In this document: positions 12,301-25,038 of the stretch, piece after piece
How positions within the stretch are numbered: the first letter of the stretch is position 1
Layout: every line of letters begins with the position of its first letter
Assembly: GCA_027382625.1 (NCBI GenBank)
Contig: JAJKFJ010021259.1
Coordinates: 62,001 to 126,000 of the forward strand
Origin: Tetmemena sp. SeJ-2015
Taxonomy: Eukaryota; Ciliophora; Spirotrichea; Sporadotrichida; Oxytrichidae
DNA: 64,000 bases
Direction: 5' to 3'
Program-made: the position numbers and the translations under genes
Notes under the pieces: model-generated
Database searches by the model: none
What the model was told of the DNA's origin: nothing
Seen by the model: only the letters and a program-made list of their open reading frames with translations

Positions 12301-14197
12301 GTAATAAAGATAATAAGTAATTTAAACTTTATATTTGGATGATTTATTTTAACTATCCGTACTTAAATTTAAATCAAAGAGAAGATAAAAGTTACAATGC
12401 ACTTAATATAAATGAAATACTCTTTTATAAATCTAATTTTCACTTCTCTATCTTTAATAATATGTATATTCCCTATCTCTTAATCTTTTTGAACAAAAAT
12501 ACTTTTATTATAAAGTTAAAAAATTAATTTAAAAAGGAATTTATTACAATTTCTACTCACTTAACTTTATTTTAATATCTCCTTTATTTTATATTTAATT
12601 GATGCTTTATTATCTTAAATTATTTTAAACTTTTATTATTTCCCGCCAAATTTTTATCCTTCGTAAATTATTTCAGAGCAGTACAAATTAAAATGATATA
12701 AAAATATTTTTTCGTAAAGTTCATTTTAAAAATAATAGAAATAGATTAGTATAAATCGCCTGAGATAATTAAACATGTCAGATAACTTTCTTTTAAAGTA
12801 AATATATAAACTATAAATGCTTTAATTTTAAATGTAGCAGTCACTAGAAATGGATATAACTTCATAGTCCTTCATTCCACCAAAAGCAAATTCATATCCT
12901 TGCTGCTAATTTTATGCATTCTCTTTTACTTCCTCTTATTCGTTTTCACAAAGATTCGGCTATTAGCAACAGTCTTTCTAGATAGAATCCAGAAGTCCAT
13001 TTAAAATTATGGCATTTTCTACATATTATAAGTAAAAAATTAATTATAATAAATCTCGAAGTAAGTGTAATAGATAATTTATTTATAAAATTACCTGAAA
13101 GAGTATACTCTATTTATTAAATTTGAAATTATATACCATTTAAAGGCTATATCTCATCTTGAGATCTATAAATTAACTCTTCTTGAAGTGATTTATCTAA
13201 AATATGTTCCCTAAGTAGAATTTAACTTTCTATTTGCTTTTCTTATTAAGAGGGGCTTAAAGTTTTCATTATCATCTATTTATAACTCTACTCCTCTACT
13301 TTTAAAGGGGACAACTTATTTTCTTAGTCTATTAAAATGCTGCAGAGGTTGCTACTGCTACTTCAAGATAATGTTAACTTTTTAATTAAATAAGACAATT
13401 CAAAATAAAAATTAAAGTTCAAGTTCTCTTCTTATTTCAAGTTCTTATGCTCTAGTTTGATAAGATCAGATTTAGAATAAGTTAGAGAAGCTTTCGTCTT
13501 AAAGGAAATAGTTTTATCTAGTATCCTAAAGGCTCTTTTTTAGGTTGTCGCTAAAAAGATATAACTCTTCATATTTTTTCGCAAGTTCAAATTAAATAAA
13601 AAGCAAGATTTATTTTTAAAATAAATAAGTAAACAATTTTAATAAAAAATTTACAAAAAAAATATTATCCATCTTTTATAAATCAATATTTAGAAATATT
13701 TTCAATAAATTAAGCTAATAGTGAAATGAGTATAGAAAATTATATTTGAATGAATTAGAAAGTTCATCTCGATAACTATCTTAATGGATTTTTGTTGACT
13801 CTATTCCAGCTGAATCTTTTAAAAAATTAAAAAGACATTCAATTTAGAAATAGTTGTTTGATTATGATATATTTTAAATTAAAACGACAAATTAGAAATT
13901 AATAAATCTTAGTGCAGACATTATATCTTATCTTCCAATTCTTAAATTGGCGCAGTAATACGTTTCAGATTTTCATGCATTCTCTAATTAAATTTCTCCA
14001 GCAAAAATTTTATCTTTCCCTCCACCTCCTTTACTTTTTTCTTATTTTATAAAAAAAAAAACAAACTTCAATTGATTCTAATAAATAGTTCTTGGTGTCT
14101 CCTTTAATGTAGAAAAAATAAATTAATTTATAATGACTTTATTTCGAAAGGATTTTGCGCCATTCCTTTATTCATTCTCAAATTTTATCTCGTTCAT
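9303..14197 (-). CDS. Kelch-propeller protein interrupted by a MITE-like insertion
   Basis: The frame starts near ATG 14197 (MNEIKFENEQRNGAKSF) and shows a coiled coil (EVEGKIKFLLEKFNQRMHE and a second at 13.15-13.5 kb), then Kelch blades: GYEFAFGGMKDYEVISIS near 12.87 kb, NVLLMIGGDFSAKGL near 11.26 kb and ERIYFFGGDRVAKTRK near 10.83 kb. The last blade (FTANIPNRRYYP, then RIWVFLDKQGTLHYL) lies at about 9.65 kb, beyond an 884-bp inverted-repeat element at 9807-10690. Deleting that element plus one 8-bp duplication joins the two halves in frame. The end at 9303 is the first in-frame TGA downstream; the extra tail after the propeller is AT-rich and uncertain. Several introns and single-base slips are likely. 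Either a disrupted allele or a gene in which the element is removed from DNA or RNA. Confidence 0.6.
9799..9806. repeat. Target-site duplication, left copy (TAACTATT)
   Basis: Identical to 10691-10698. On the gene strand it reads AATAGTTA and encodes part of N-S-Q in the restored Kelch frame. Confidence 0.85.
9807..9968 (+). repeat. Terminal inverted repeat, left arm
   Basis: Starts GGGGGGGAAGGAAGTGCACC and contains a conserved block (AAAAATTAAGAGTTTTTGAC) that recurs inverted in the right arm. The match fades after about 9968. Confidence 0.85.
10523..10690 (-). repeat. Terminal inverted repeat, right arm
   Basis: Inverted copy of the left arm, ending in an 11-base C-run. Differences from the left arm are scattered substitutions and length changes in mononucleotide runs. 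Confidence 0.85.
10691..10698. repeat. Target-site duplication, right copy (TAACTATT)
   Basis: Identical to 9799-9806 and directly abuts the C-run end of the element. Confidence 0.85.
12300..12790. other. AT-rich gap inside the Kelch gene
   Basis: Between the blade at about 12.87 kb and coding sequence near 12.05 kb there is roughly 500 bp of very AT-rich sequence with no convincing Kelch-like reading in any minus-strand frame. It could be a long intron, an old insertion or poorly resolved sequence. The small plus-strand open frame at 12339-12527 is AT-composition noise. Confidence 0.4.
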
Positions 14198-14382
14198 TTG
14201 GAATATTTTATTTAAATAATATACAATAATTTTGCTGTCTAGTTTATTTTCTCTCGAGGAAATTAGGAAAAATATTATTTATTTTAATGAAAAGCAATGC
14301 CTAATTTTTATTAGGAAAAAATGAGGAAATAAAAAAATAATTAATGAAAGATTGAACTATGATTGAAGTAATACATTTGATT

Positions 14383-17300
14383 TCACAGATCATCTAAATC
14401 GGAGCAATTAATCTAGTCTAAGGTATCTTCGTCCCTATCTTTAGCAGCTTGATACCTCTGCACTGACTCCTCTAACTTCGTATAGGTTGTCTGCCTTGTA
14501 GTCAAGTTGAGAGTGTGTATGCCCCCTTTGTCGTCAAGAAAACTCCACGTATTTAGCTTAGGATAGAAGAGGCTGTTCGGAAGGTTGTTGTCGAAACTTG
14601 CCTTGCACTCAAACTAGATTCTTGGCTGCACCTTTATATAAATAAAACATAAATTAGCAAACCTCCTCTATTTCAATTCTTATTGGCTCTCTTTATATAT
14701 TTAGTATGATGAATAAAAGTGTGCATGATTCATAAATATTCAATCTTTTATCATCATAGATAAGTTTAATCTCGTTTAGGTAGCAAGCTTGCCTCACATC
14801 GAATTCAGAAAAAGAAATAATAAGGAACAGATCTCAATTAAAATAATTTCAGCTTTCTTGCTTCGAACAGATCTGGATCCTCCAAACATGAAAGTTTTCT
14901 TGCCTTGCATTTCTAATCTTCAAAATAGCTTGAAGATCATTGGGTTATGCAACTCTGATTTCCAGGCCTCTTATTTCTAATCTCTTGAAATCTGAATTCA
15001 CATCCTTGAGATTCAAAAAATAACTTCAATTTTTTGAATCGAACTATTAAATTTTCATGAATTCAAGTACTCAGCGTCATCTTGATCCCCAAAAAGAACT
15101 ATAAGCAGACCTTCGATTATGAAAAAAAGTAAACTAAATAGTTTGAATGAAGGCACTGGCATTATATCTAGGCCTACATAGCTATTGAAAAGATTCATCT
15201 TCTTCCAATTTCATTTTTCCCAGCTTGTCTGTTGAAAGATTATAAGAGAAGATAAGTTTAATAAAATATATATCAGATTGTACTTGATGCACCACTAGGT
15301 GGGGCTTCGATTGAGCGCTGGTCCTTCCAGCCCTCCAATCAAAATGAGTGACTGATCCTCCTCATAGTGAATAATCTTTTGGAACTCAGGATACTGCGAG
15401 TACTTATAGCCTTTGTAGAGCTTGTAGATTGACTCAACTTCATCATCCCTAAGGTTAAAGAAGTGTTAAGACATTGTAATACACAGAGAATTAAATTTTA
15501 AAATTACAGTAAATACTCGTGGATCTGATCTTATAAACTAAAAATCCAACTTAAAAATTGAATATTAATCCATCGCTTCATGAAACCCAAACACGAGATA
15601 TCTCTTTTCTTGTTTGTTCGTTTTCAGATTCTTTAATAAAATATGAAGAGTTGTTGGATGATATAATTATTTATTCTTTAAATTTATAGAGATGAAAGCG
15701 AATCTGTTCTAGCACTTTTTGAAATAGAAATCCGGTGAATCTTGAAAGAATTACTCTGTAGCTTGCATTACAGTCCTCTTCTCATTCATATGGACGAGTC
15801 TTAGATTTTCAGGTTTATAAAAGAAGAACAACCCATTAGTTAATTCACACTCAGTCAGTGGAACTATGTCATCTCTGTACAAACATCATAGAATATAAGT
15901 TTATCTCCAGAGCTTGAGTAATCATCCTTAACAAAAAGGTTCCTGCCTTTGCTGAAGGCTGACACTTTAGATTTGCAGGTCTTGCTCGTCTTATTTGTTT
16001 TATTAGTCTTGGAACTCTTTTGACTCATCTTACTTACAGATTTAAGTTCTTCATAATTAAGGCTAAATTATATAGGTGGATATTTTGAATCTCTCTTTTA
16101 CTTTCCATATTGATAGGTTGCTTCTTAGTAATCGAAAGCAGAAAGCTAGCTGCTCCCTTCATAATTGTAAGACTGTTCATTTCTGAATTTATTAGTGCCT
16201 ACTCTTTGCCTCTTCGCAATAATCATTTCTCAACTCTCATTTAGAAGAAAAAGAAAGCTTTTTAATTTGAATAATTGATGAGATGGGGAAAGCATTCTTC
16301 TAACCCTAATATCCCTTCTAATCCAATTTAGAAAACTGTAATTTTGAAGTTGTCTCTAAGCCACCAGCCTTGACGTCATTATGATTTTTGCCACTCTTAT
16401 GTGTTGTTACTGCTTTTATTTGCTACGGCTGTAACTGAATTGGACTCATCTTATATTTATATTTAGATAAAAACTTTCAATTTAAATGGACTCTTAGAAA
16501 GGTTGATCTTTTCATCAAGCTGCATGTAATTAAAATAAGTGAAACACATATTATAATAGAATTATCTTGGGTATTTGAGAGATCTATAATCTTTACTGAA
16601 TCACTATTCACTTCCACAATTTAAGGATTTTGCTTTGCCTCAAAGCTAAGATCTTAAATTCTATCAGCGAAAGTACTTTTGGTGGCTGTCAAAGGATGTT
16701 TTAAAACTTCCTTCAATCTAAAACCAGAGCCTATTTTTTGCTCAGCTTCCTTCATTTTAATGGCAGTTTGGAAAATCTGTTTTGATATTTAAGGACGTTC
16801 AGGACTTAAATCTAGTAGGGGTGGTATGTCTGCAAGGACATTTTTTACAATTTGTTTTTCTGGTTATTTTCCATACAAATAGTGTACAAAAAGAATCCAA
16901 AAAATAAGATTTTACAAATAGTTATCATCATTCATTACATATCTGAGCTATCATTTTAACGAGCGCATTCCCTTTTATAGTAAGGGTATTTCAATAGGTT
17001 TATTTGAAAATATTTCTCAGCCATTATTTATCACAACTTTGAATTAAATATGATTTGTATATTTCAAATAATCAAGTATTCCTTGTGTTGAATCCTAAAC
17101 AGGAGCCTTACTCACATTCTACTATTAAGCAAGAAAAATAATAATGCAAATTATTTTATTCGAGAAATAATCCTAATTGAGATAGAAAATAAAATTTAAT
17201 CTTAAATTTTATCTACCTTATTTGGATTTTTATCAGTTAAAATATTTCATCAATAAGGTTGCAGATTACTAGCTTAAGTTAACAGCTTCTAATTATTCAT

Positions 17301-18731
17301 TCAGAAAAGTAAAAATTATATATTAATTCTGAGGTTTTGGAGTGATAGGAAGTATCTTAGTAAACTGGCTAATACTTTTAGGGTGGTCCAAATTGAAAAT
17401 AGAGCCTGGAATTACTAGCTCTTTATTAATCTAAACTTCTTTCTAAGTATTTTACTGTCGAGAAAAATCATCTTAAATTTAAATATAATTGAATTAGTTT
17501 TTGTATCTTTCTTTATTTCTTCTTTTCTCGGTGCTTATTTGAATTCCTCTAAATGACTTTGCCTCACAACTTGCTCTTGCTTCACAACCTTTTCATTATC
17601 CTTTACTACTCCTTATATTTATTATTGTCTAGATAGTTTAAGATCCTTGTTTGGTTTGTTAGATCAATAATTTAAATAAAAACAAAATAGCACTTAATTC
17701 TATGTTAAATAAATTAGATCTCTGCACTTCCTCTAATTTCTAAATGATAAAGCGGTATCTTTCCTTGATTTTGATGTCTATTTAATCAAAGGTTTATTCA
17801 ACCGCACATTTCAAAATGTGATTCCGCTCTACTTACTAGTTCATCAAATTAGTAAAATATAAAAGTCTCTCTTTTCTTATAATCAACTGATCTAATTATT
17901 TCAGAAGGCTGAAATTTTAATCAAAGTCGCTTCTCTCTAATTATTTTTCATTTTTTATCTAATTTTAAAACTCCTCTTTTATTTCTAGCACTTGAGGGTC
18001 TTCTTGGATCATTTTTTCAAACTCTTAGAGAGTTTTCTCTAGTTTTTAAGTAAAAGCTTTTTTCAAAGGTAATAGTTAAAGATCATAGAATTACAATTAA
18101 ATATAGAATAACATTGTGATCCTGTTTTTTCTCATTTCTTTATTAATTTTGCTTCAAACTTGAAATAAGTGTTGAGACTCTATCCTTTATAGTCTGTTCG
18201 CTTTATTAGAGCTATATTAAAAAAAGAAAAAAAGTAGAAAATAAATATTATTTTAATTAGAGCTGGCTATTGAGAGAGAGCATCAAGAAATTCTTGATCT
18301 TTGGATCGTTGATCTCCTCCTCAATCATTTTAATCCTGATCTACCTCTCATCTTGATGCTATAATAAAAATAGTATCTATTAAAACAAAATCATTCAGCT
18401 GAGATTGCACCTGGTTAGCTTGTTAATGTTCTAGAGAGTAGGAGTAAGATGGCTCTACTTTGACATGGGAATCATGATGCTATTGGAAGCATGAATAGCA
18501 AAAGATGTCGATGCATCCCTTTGATTTGCACTTATACTTCGGTGATTCGTGAATATGAAAGTATTTTATATGAATTTATATTTAGCTTAATATGTTCGTC
18601 GTCAGGCTCTCTTGTATCTCCATAATGGATTATTAAAATATTTTATTTTTATAAGATTATATTTATTTAAAATGGAGATCAAGTTCAAGTTTTTCAAAGA
18701 ACGTGATATTCTTTTGCTGTTGGGGTTGCAT
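14383..18731 (-). CDS. B-box zinc finger, coiled-coil, Kelch-propeller protein
   Basis: ATG 18731 starts MQPQQQKNITFFEKLELDLH. A Cys/His cluster follows (YKCKSKGCIDIFCYSCFQQH then HDSH), spaced like a B-box. After an intron that ends ATTATTATAG, the frame continues as a coiled coil (HQDERQIRIKMIEEEINDP; later EKTLQEFEKMIQEDPQVLEI) and a Ser/Lys-rich linker (SKMSQKSSKTNKTSKTCKSK). The C-terminal half is a Kelch-like propeller (IVGGLEGPALNRSPTWW, GLLIVLFGDQDDAEYL, KTFMFGGSRSVRSKKAE) ending in the family's last blade (FDNNLPNSLFYPKLNTWSF) and TGA 14383-14385. This is a TRIM-Kelch-like layout; in animals such proteins can be ubiquitin ligases, but no RING finger is visible. Several single-base slips and introns are probable. 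Confidence 0.6.
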
Positions 18732-19105
18732 CTCTGACATACACTCGCTTATTTAAATGCAAACATTCATTTAATATTTAGACTAATATTTCAAAATTGT
18801 CCGAACAGCTATGATAAAAAACATTATAAAAATAAACATATTGAGTGTTTTAGATACTCAAGATCCTGTTTGTAATTTTTTGCGCTACTATTAAAATTCA
18901 TCAAAATTATTTATTAATGAGTTTTCACGCAAACAAACACTCATATCTTATCTATAATACTCAATTGAAAAAATATAGAGATGTAGTTATTATAATCACA
19001 AAGATATTTTAAGTTAAGAGTTTAGTAAATTTAATTTGTTCGTAAAATATTAAAACTTAGAAAGGCGCCAAATCAAAGGACCTTAAGAGATTGACTAACA
19101 TTAAT
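18732..19105. other. AT-rich intergenic spacer
   Basis: About 370 bp separating two minus-strand Kelch genes. I see no coding frame, repeat or structured element; it presumably holds the 3' end of the upstream gene and the promoter of the downstream one. Confidence 0.4.
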
Positions 19106-21072
19106 TCAGACATCGATTTCCTTGGGCAATAAGACTGAGGAATCCTTGATATTCAAGTCCAGGAAGTGCACATTTCCATCTCTGTCTAAGCATGCCCAGG
19201 TGTTCTTCTCGGGATTGAATACCTTGTTGGGTACATTCTAGTCGAATTCTGTTCTGCCGTCAAAAGCAATTTTGTTTGGAGCTTCTCTTATCTCAAGCCA
19301 ACCAGGTTAAAGAATAAAATAAAATCAATATATCAATGTGGTACTATTCCTTATAACTGTAACTTAAATTTAGTTAAGCCTTTTTTATATATCGCATTAT
19401 AAATCAAGTGGCATATATTTTATTGATAATATTTTATAAGTACTATTTAGTTAAGAATGTTGTCTTCATCTATAATCCAATTAACAACTATCTCCTGCAA
19501 GTAGCAGTAATTCTGATTGCTTTAAACCCTCGTTTGCAAATTTTCCTTCCCTCCAAAGAAGAAAATTCTTTCTTTATTAAAATAGATACCTAAGACTTTT
19601 TAAGTAACTTAAAGAAAATAATTTAATCTAATTTGCATTTTATTAATATTCTCTTTCTTCTTAAGAGTCAGCAAAAATAATTATAATTTGTTAGTAAGTT
19701 TATTTGTAGCATCCTTGGTTTGGAATATCATAGGATTTTCTAGGAAATTGGAATAGTTGGAGACTCCAAGCATTTCAAAATCAGCATTAGGATCTTTTAG
19801 ATTGATAAATCAAATTGATTTATATTTAGTAATAAATAAATTAAATAACTTCTGCGCCTAACTGACTTCCAAATAATACAAATAAGTGGTCCTAGTGGAT
19901 AAAAGAACTACTACTGCATGAATAAATAATTTAAATTAGAACTATGTTTGTTCCTGGGCTTGTTCAGTCTAAAATATTAAATAAACCAAAGAATTTAAAA
20001 TATTTTTTGCAAATTTACCTCTTATTTGAATTTTATATAATTAAGAAAGAGATTCACGCAAGAATATTATAATCAGTGAAATATTCACATTTTTAGTTTA
20101 AGAGATAAATATATATCAAAGACAAATTAGCTGTAATAAAAATAAACCATTTTGTAAAAATCCTTATATGCTATATAGATTTTTATTATAAGTCCTAAAA
20201 AAAATATGAATCTAAAATTTTTATCAATCTTAGAATAGTCGATATAATTTTTAATATAAAATATTTGATCCCATATTATTAAATTTAATTGAGTTAGTGT
20301 TAAAAACGAGAAAAAACCTCTTTTTATAGAGTTAGTCTGAAAAAGTTCATATCTTCTTCAAAAGCTTTTAAACAGAGTATATTTTTTATGCTAAGCTACT
20401 TTTCCTTATTCATTGATTGACACATTAAACTTCATAAATGTAAATAATTTTTTTGCTGTTGTTATAATTCATAGCCATATCAATAGGTCGCAGAAGGCCC
20501 TTTCCATCGAGGTCTCCCCCTGTAATTATGAGTTAGTTGTTATTGTAGGTAGTAAAAGAAGAATTGAAAGGGAATTTTTGTTATGAGTTGCTATCTTCAA
20601 GAGTGAAGCACTTCTCTATCTTCCCTTCGTGAGGAAAATACTCAAATATGTCTCTGTTCTTACTGTGAAGACCAACTACGAAATTCAAAATTCTTTCATT
20701 GAATTTATCTTTTACATTAAATAATGGAGTTTGCTTTACTTCGATTAGGGATCTTTTATTATGAAATAAAATTTTTATTTTTATATCTTCCAAAGTCAAG
20801 TTAAAGAGTGCGAATCCCTCAGGGCACTTGATTATCTCAACTTTCTAGGTATCTTTGGCTTAACTTTTGAAATTATTATTGGGGATGACCCTCCCTCTTC
20901 AAATTATTTTGGCTGCTCTCTCGTCCATCTTTAAGAACTCCAGCTCTTCAATATTCTTGAATCTGAAAAGTGCTCTGGGCATATCCTGCATTTCAATCTT
21001 ATCAAATATTTCAACTTCGGCTAGCATATCTTATTGTCTTTTTCCTTTCCCTTTCTGAATTAGGATTGGCAT
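19106..21072 (-). CDS. Kelch-propeller protein without B-box
   Basis: ATG 21072 opens MPILIQKGKGKRQQDM and a long frame that needs no correction for its first 250 residues. A TGA at complement 20899..20901 lies between AKII and RGRVIPN and is read as Trp. Kelch blades include QLIITGGDLDGKGLLRPID near 20.5 kb and ERIFFFGGKENLQTR near 19.55 kb. The final blade at 19.1-19.3 kb (FDGRTEFDQNVPNKVFNP then TWACLDRDGNVHFLDL) is the clearest match to the paralogues. The stop is TGA 19106-19108. About 600-650 residues, with some AT-rich, intron-like stretches between 19.6 and 20.4 kb. It is one of the best-preserved members and a good reference for the family. Confidence 0.7.
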
Positions 21073-21326
21073 GTTTATTTTGTTTAAAAATATATTATTA
21101 TAAAATAAATAGTGTAGTATTTTTTTAATAAGTAGCTTTATTTAGGACGAGTTAAAGTGGATCGTTTATTTTTTCTTCTGTTAGCTGATAAGGTAAATGA
21201 GTTATTACTCTAGGAGAAAATAATTAGTAAATTTTTTGAGTAAATAATAATGAAATACATTTTCTTTGAGAACTAATTATTATTTGGCACCCTTCTAATG
21301 ACTAAAAGAAGATGGGAAGGAATGCC

Positions 21327-23610
21327 TCAGAAAAGTTTTCTGAAATCTTTTTCGCCAATCACTTATTTCAAGTGTTGTAGTGATCTTATTTCATCCTTAT
21401 TGTTTACAGATTGCTGGAGTGACTCGATGAGTATCTTTGTGTTCCTCTTCTTATAAACTACTTCTAGTAGTTTCTCTAACATCGAAGAGTTGCTGCATCT
21501 ATAGTTTCTTCATGCCTTGGATGATCTAACTCTTCGATTAGTTGCTGACTGCCATGTACACTGATTGGAGGATACCTCTGGTCCTGGAGCTTCTGCCTCT
21601 CATCTATTAATACTGACTCTCAGAGTTTATGTTACATGAGATTATTACTTTGGCGTCTTGTCTGAATCTAGTGTTGTACCCGCAGCATTCCTCTGGGCTG
21701 AGCATCAATACACCAGAGTGCCATTGCGAAATCTCATCTAAGTTTTCTATCGTAATTCCCCTCTTGAAGTTAGTAACTCCTATCTACCGAATTATTTTTT
21801 CATACTTGTCATGCGTGTCCTTCTCACAAAAGATAATAAGTGGAGTGTGCTTCGCATGCTTTTCTATATACTTGATAGTGTTATCAACTCTCTCTGATTG
21901 TTTTTTAAAGATCTCTATGTCTCCTCCAAGGTCTTGTTGTATCCCTGATACATATTCTACTTCACTTTGGAAGGAGAGAATCTTAGTTTATCCTAGAGTT
22001 TTTTGGATGATTCTTTAAATTCCAGAATCACAAGTTGCACTGAAAAGATAGCATTGAGTGAGAGTTAAATCCCATATTCCAAACACTTTCCCCTAAATGA
22101 CTTTGAAAGGATGCGTTGTGATTATCTAGTCATACTCATCCACTATGACTATATCATGAGTGTTCTTCTATCCATAAAAATGTTCTATGGATTCTATGCT
22201 TAAATTGATGCCTAGAGGGAGGAGTTATCGTTAAGTTTAGGTTTTCAAAATATCGTTGAGCACCAAGATGAGGACTTTCTTTCCTCGCTGCTTCCAGTAT
22301 TCAGCTATCATGCTTATGATCCAAGTTTTACCAGATGCAGTGGGAAGATGACACTGGATAGTACTGATTGAGCAACTAAGCACGATAGCCGCTATAGTTG
22401 CTTGGTATAAGTTGTGTTTGTATTCATCACAAACATTTTCAACTTTCTCAGATATTGACATCAACTCATCTAGTTAAACTTATCTTCTTTTTTCGAAGTC
22501 TTTGATTTCATCTTCAAATATGATTTTGTTTTCTTCTCTATTCTAGCAATCTTCCAACTTCTTTGAAGAGCTCTATGAAGTTCGCTTGGTGATTTCTCTC
22601 ATCCAGTTTTGTTCATCCAGTTCCATAACTGTAATTATGTCTTGTTTTTAAAAGTCCTTTATAGATTGAAGGATGAGTAGACATCACTCCAGTGGGAGTT
22701 TTATTTTATCCTTCTTGTTTATGAGAGAGAATAAAATGTCTCTGCATCTTAGCAACTCTAGTAATTCATCGAAGATAACATAAGGATCTGAAAGTACATA
22801 GACTTTAGAAATGAATTCAATAAGAACCTACTTTGATTTCTAAGAGCAATCCATAAGTTTCTTGATAAAGCCTGGCCAGAAGAAATTTTTAGGATTCCTT
22901 GAAATTAACTCAGTCTCTATCGGATTAAAGCCAAGTTCCTTTATATACTGTTCTATAGAGGCAGAGTGTTGTTCAAGTTAAATGTTATCTCTAAGCATCA
23001 GAGGTTAATACTCAACTAGAAGACCAATGAAGTGTGGGTTATACAGAATCTCGTTATCTTATAAGTACCTGTTAAGAGTGAGTATCATTTATCTAAAAAT
23101 TTCTTGCTGAGCATCACCTATATTTTCTGAAATTTTGGTTGAGTTCAGAAATGGATAGAGAGTATAGTATAAAGTTTATCCTTCATGTGGAAGAGTTGCC
23201 AATGACTTCGACATCCGGAAGTGGATGTTGAGTACTTAATTTAAGTTTAACTTTTTCAGTTCAAAACTTAATTAGTCTAGCTCTCTATTCTTGAAAAGCT
23301 TATCCAACTTTTCTTACTCGAGACTGATTTGGTACTCTTAACAGTGAAGCATAAGTTGAGGGTTCTCGATAAACTTTTCAATGATTTATTTTTGAACTTG
23401 AAGTTTAAGTTCCATCTCAAGGTCGTTATAGTTCTCCAATATAAATTTAGAGACTTTGATTTACTGGAGTTACATTTCAGGGTTTTGTAAAGAAGATATT
23501 TCGAGAGTTAACTTATCTTGTTTATTCCCTTGGTTAGCCAAACCCCTTTCTATTACTTTTCGATAGAAGTTCGAGGAAGTTGATTAGTTTTGTCGTCGGT
23601 TTTCTTTCAT
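21327..23610 (-). CDS. SF2 helicase-like ATPase with a large N-terminal domain
   Basis: ATG 23610 (MKENRRQNQSTSSNFYRKV) opens a frame of about 760 residues ending at TGA 21327-21329. The first 380 or so residues are helical and polar with no recognised domain. A Walker A motif, LPTASGKTW, lies near residue 423, a DEYD box (IVIVDEYDQI, motif II) near 491 and YLFSATCDS (motif III, SAT) near 522. A second RecA-like lobe starts with PLIIFCEKDTHDKYEKIIRQ. This is a DEAD/DEAH-like superfamily 2 layout; whether it acts on DNA, RNA or protein is not evident. The N-terminal two thirds read cleanly; one slip near 21480 joins the C-terminal helix (MLEKLLEVVYKKRNTKILIE). All Trp codons seen here are TGG. 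Confidence 0.75.
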
Positions 23611-23619
23611 CAAGTTTAA

Positions 23620-25010
23620 GGAATTTAAACCTTTTTTTTATTAGTTTTTTCTTTAAAATCTTAAAAAATTTCCCCAAACCATTTTAAAACTCTATTTGGG
23701 GAGAGGTGGTTTTTTTAAAAGAGGTGTTTATTTTTAATTTTTTCCCTTTATTGGGGGAGCTTTGGGAACCCCTTTTTTATTTTTTTGGGGGAAAAAGAGG
23801 GTTTTTCATCTTTTTTGAAATCCCTAAACCTTCCCTTTTTTTTTTCCCCAAACCCTTAAGGAAAAAGGGATACTTGTTTAAGCAAATTTAGTTTTGGATT
23901 GCTTGGATCCAACATCCTTGTTCGTTTTTGTAGTGACTTTTTTTGTTTTTTCAATTTCCTTCCGGGTGCACAAAAACCCCTCTTTATATCGAGAGGGCGT
24001 CGGGTGTCCCAAAAAATCGGGTCCCGGGTCCTTCATTATTTAATACAAGTTATTTTTTAAAAACTTAAAACTTTTTAAAAACTATAAATTATCATTAAAA
24101 ATGACTGGATTAAATAATCACAGGGCCCAAACAATCAAATTTTTTTTAGATCAGAAACCAAGATAAAAAAAGGGTTTTTTAGAATTTAGGGGAAAAAATC
24201 ACAAAAAAACAAAAAATAATCACAAAAAAACAAAATTTGCTTTAAAAAACCCCAAAGGGCCTAATAAAAAATCAACCCAAACTCAAATTTTTTCAATTTT
24301 TATTCAAATTTAAAAGGGAAAATTTTTCAAAACCTATTTGGTAATAAACCAAAACAAAAACTATTTTCTTTTATGGAAAACAGATGAAACTAATATAATA
24401 ATTTTCATTTCCCTAAATAAACTTTTAACATTTTTAAAAAATATGGAAACCAGAAAAAAGGAAAAGGGGCTGAGTTTTAGCAGTCGCATGAGGATATTTT
24501 TACGAGAGTTTTTAAAGAGAGTAGTTCCTTAAGGAAAAATCTTTAGGGTTTTCTTCAGATCGAAGGGACCCATCTAATTTCAAAATACTTCACCGGGAAA
24601 AACGTAAGCCCAAAATATTGGGGTTTTCAAACTTAAATTTTTAGTGTTTAAATTTCATGCCCCCCGATCGAAGGTGTTTTAACAGAGATTACTTCAGGGA
24701 GATACTAAAGGGCGGGCAAGCGTTTTCTTGGGAAAATGTCGGAGGTTTAAGGGTTTACCCAAGGGTTCCCCCAAAAAATGATGAACTTTTCAGTCCGATA
24801 AGGGGGGTTCAAAGGGAAATTAAAAAGAAGAGGAAAATCTGCTTTAGGTTCCTACCTTTTAAAATGGATGAGAAGGGCCAAAAAAAATGATTTGGGAATA
24901 AAATTTTTCAACGTGGTAAACCCCCCCTCCCGCCAGGGCTACCTTTCGCAAAAATTTTTTTAAAAAAAAAACTTAAGGGTAAAAGGAATGCAAACCTCCG
25001 GGGGGATGTA
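23620..25010. other. Homopolymer-rich, probably unpolished sequence
   Basis: This stretch is full of runs of G, C, A and T of 4-9 bases (for example CCCCTTTTTTATTTTTTTGG) in a density unlike the clean genes on either side. No sustained ciliate frame survives, although short polar pieces on the plus strand near 24.65-24.88 kb (RDYFREILKGGQAFSWENVG) suggest a gene whose frame is destroyed. The simplest reading is raw long-read consensus with length errors in homopolymers. Confidence 0.6.
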
Positions 25011-25038
25011 CTAAGAAACGATTTTATTCTAATTTCAG

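Noticed and set aside
21629..22018. Plus-strand frame of 129 codons
   Set aside because: It is antisense to the helicase core, where the minus strand shows DEYD, SAT and the second helicase lobe.
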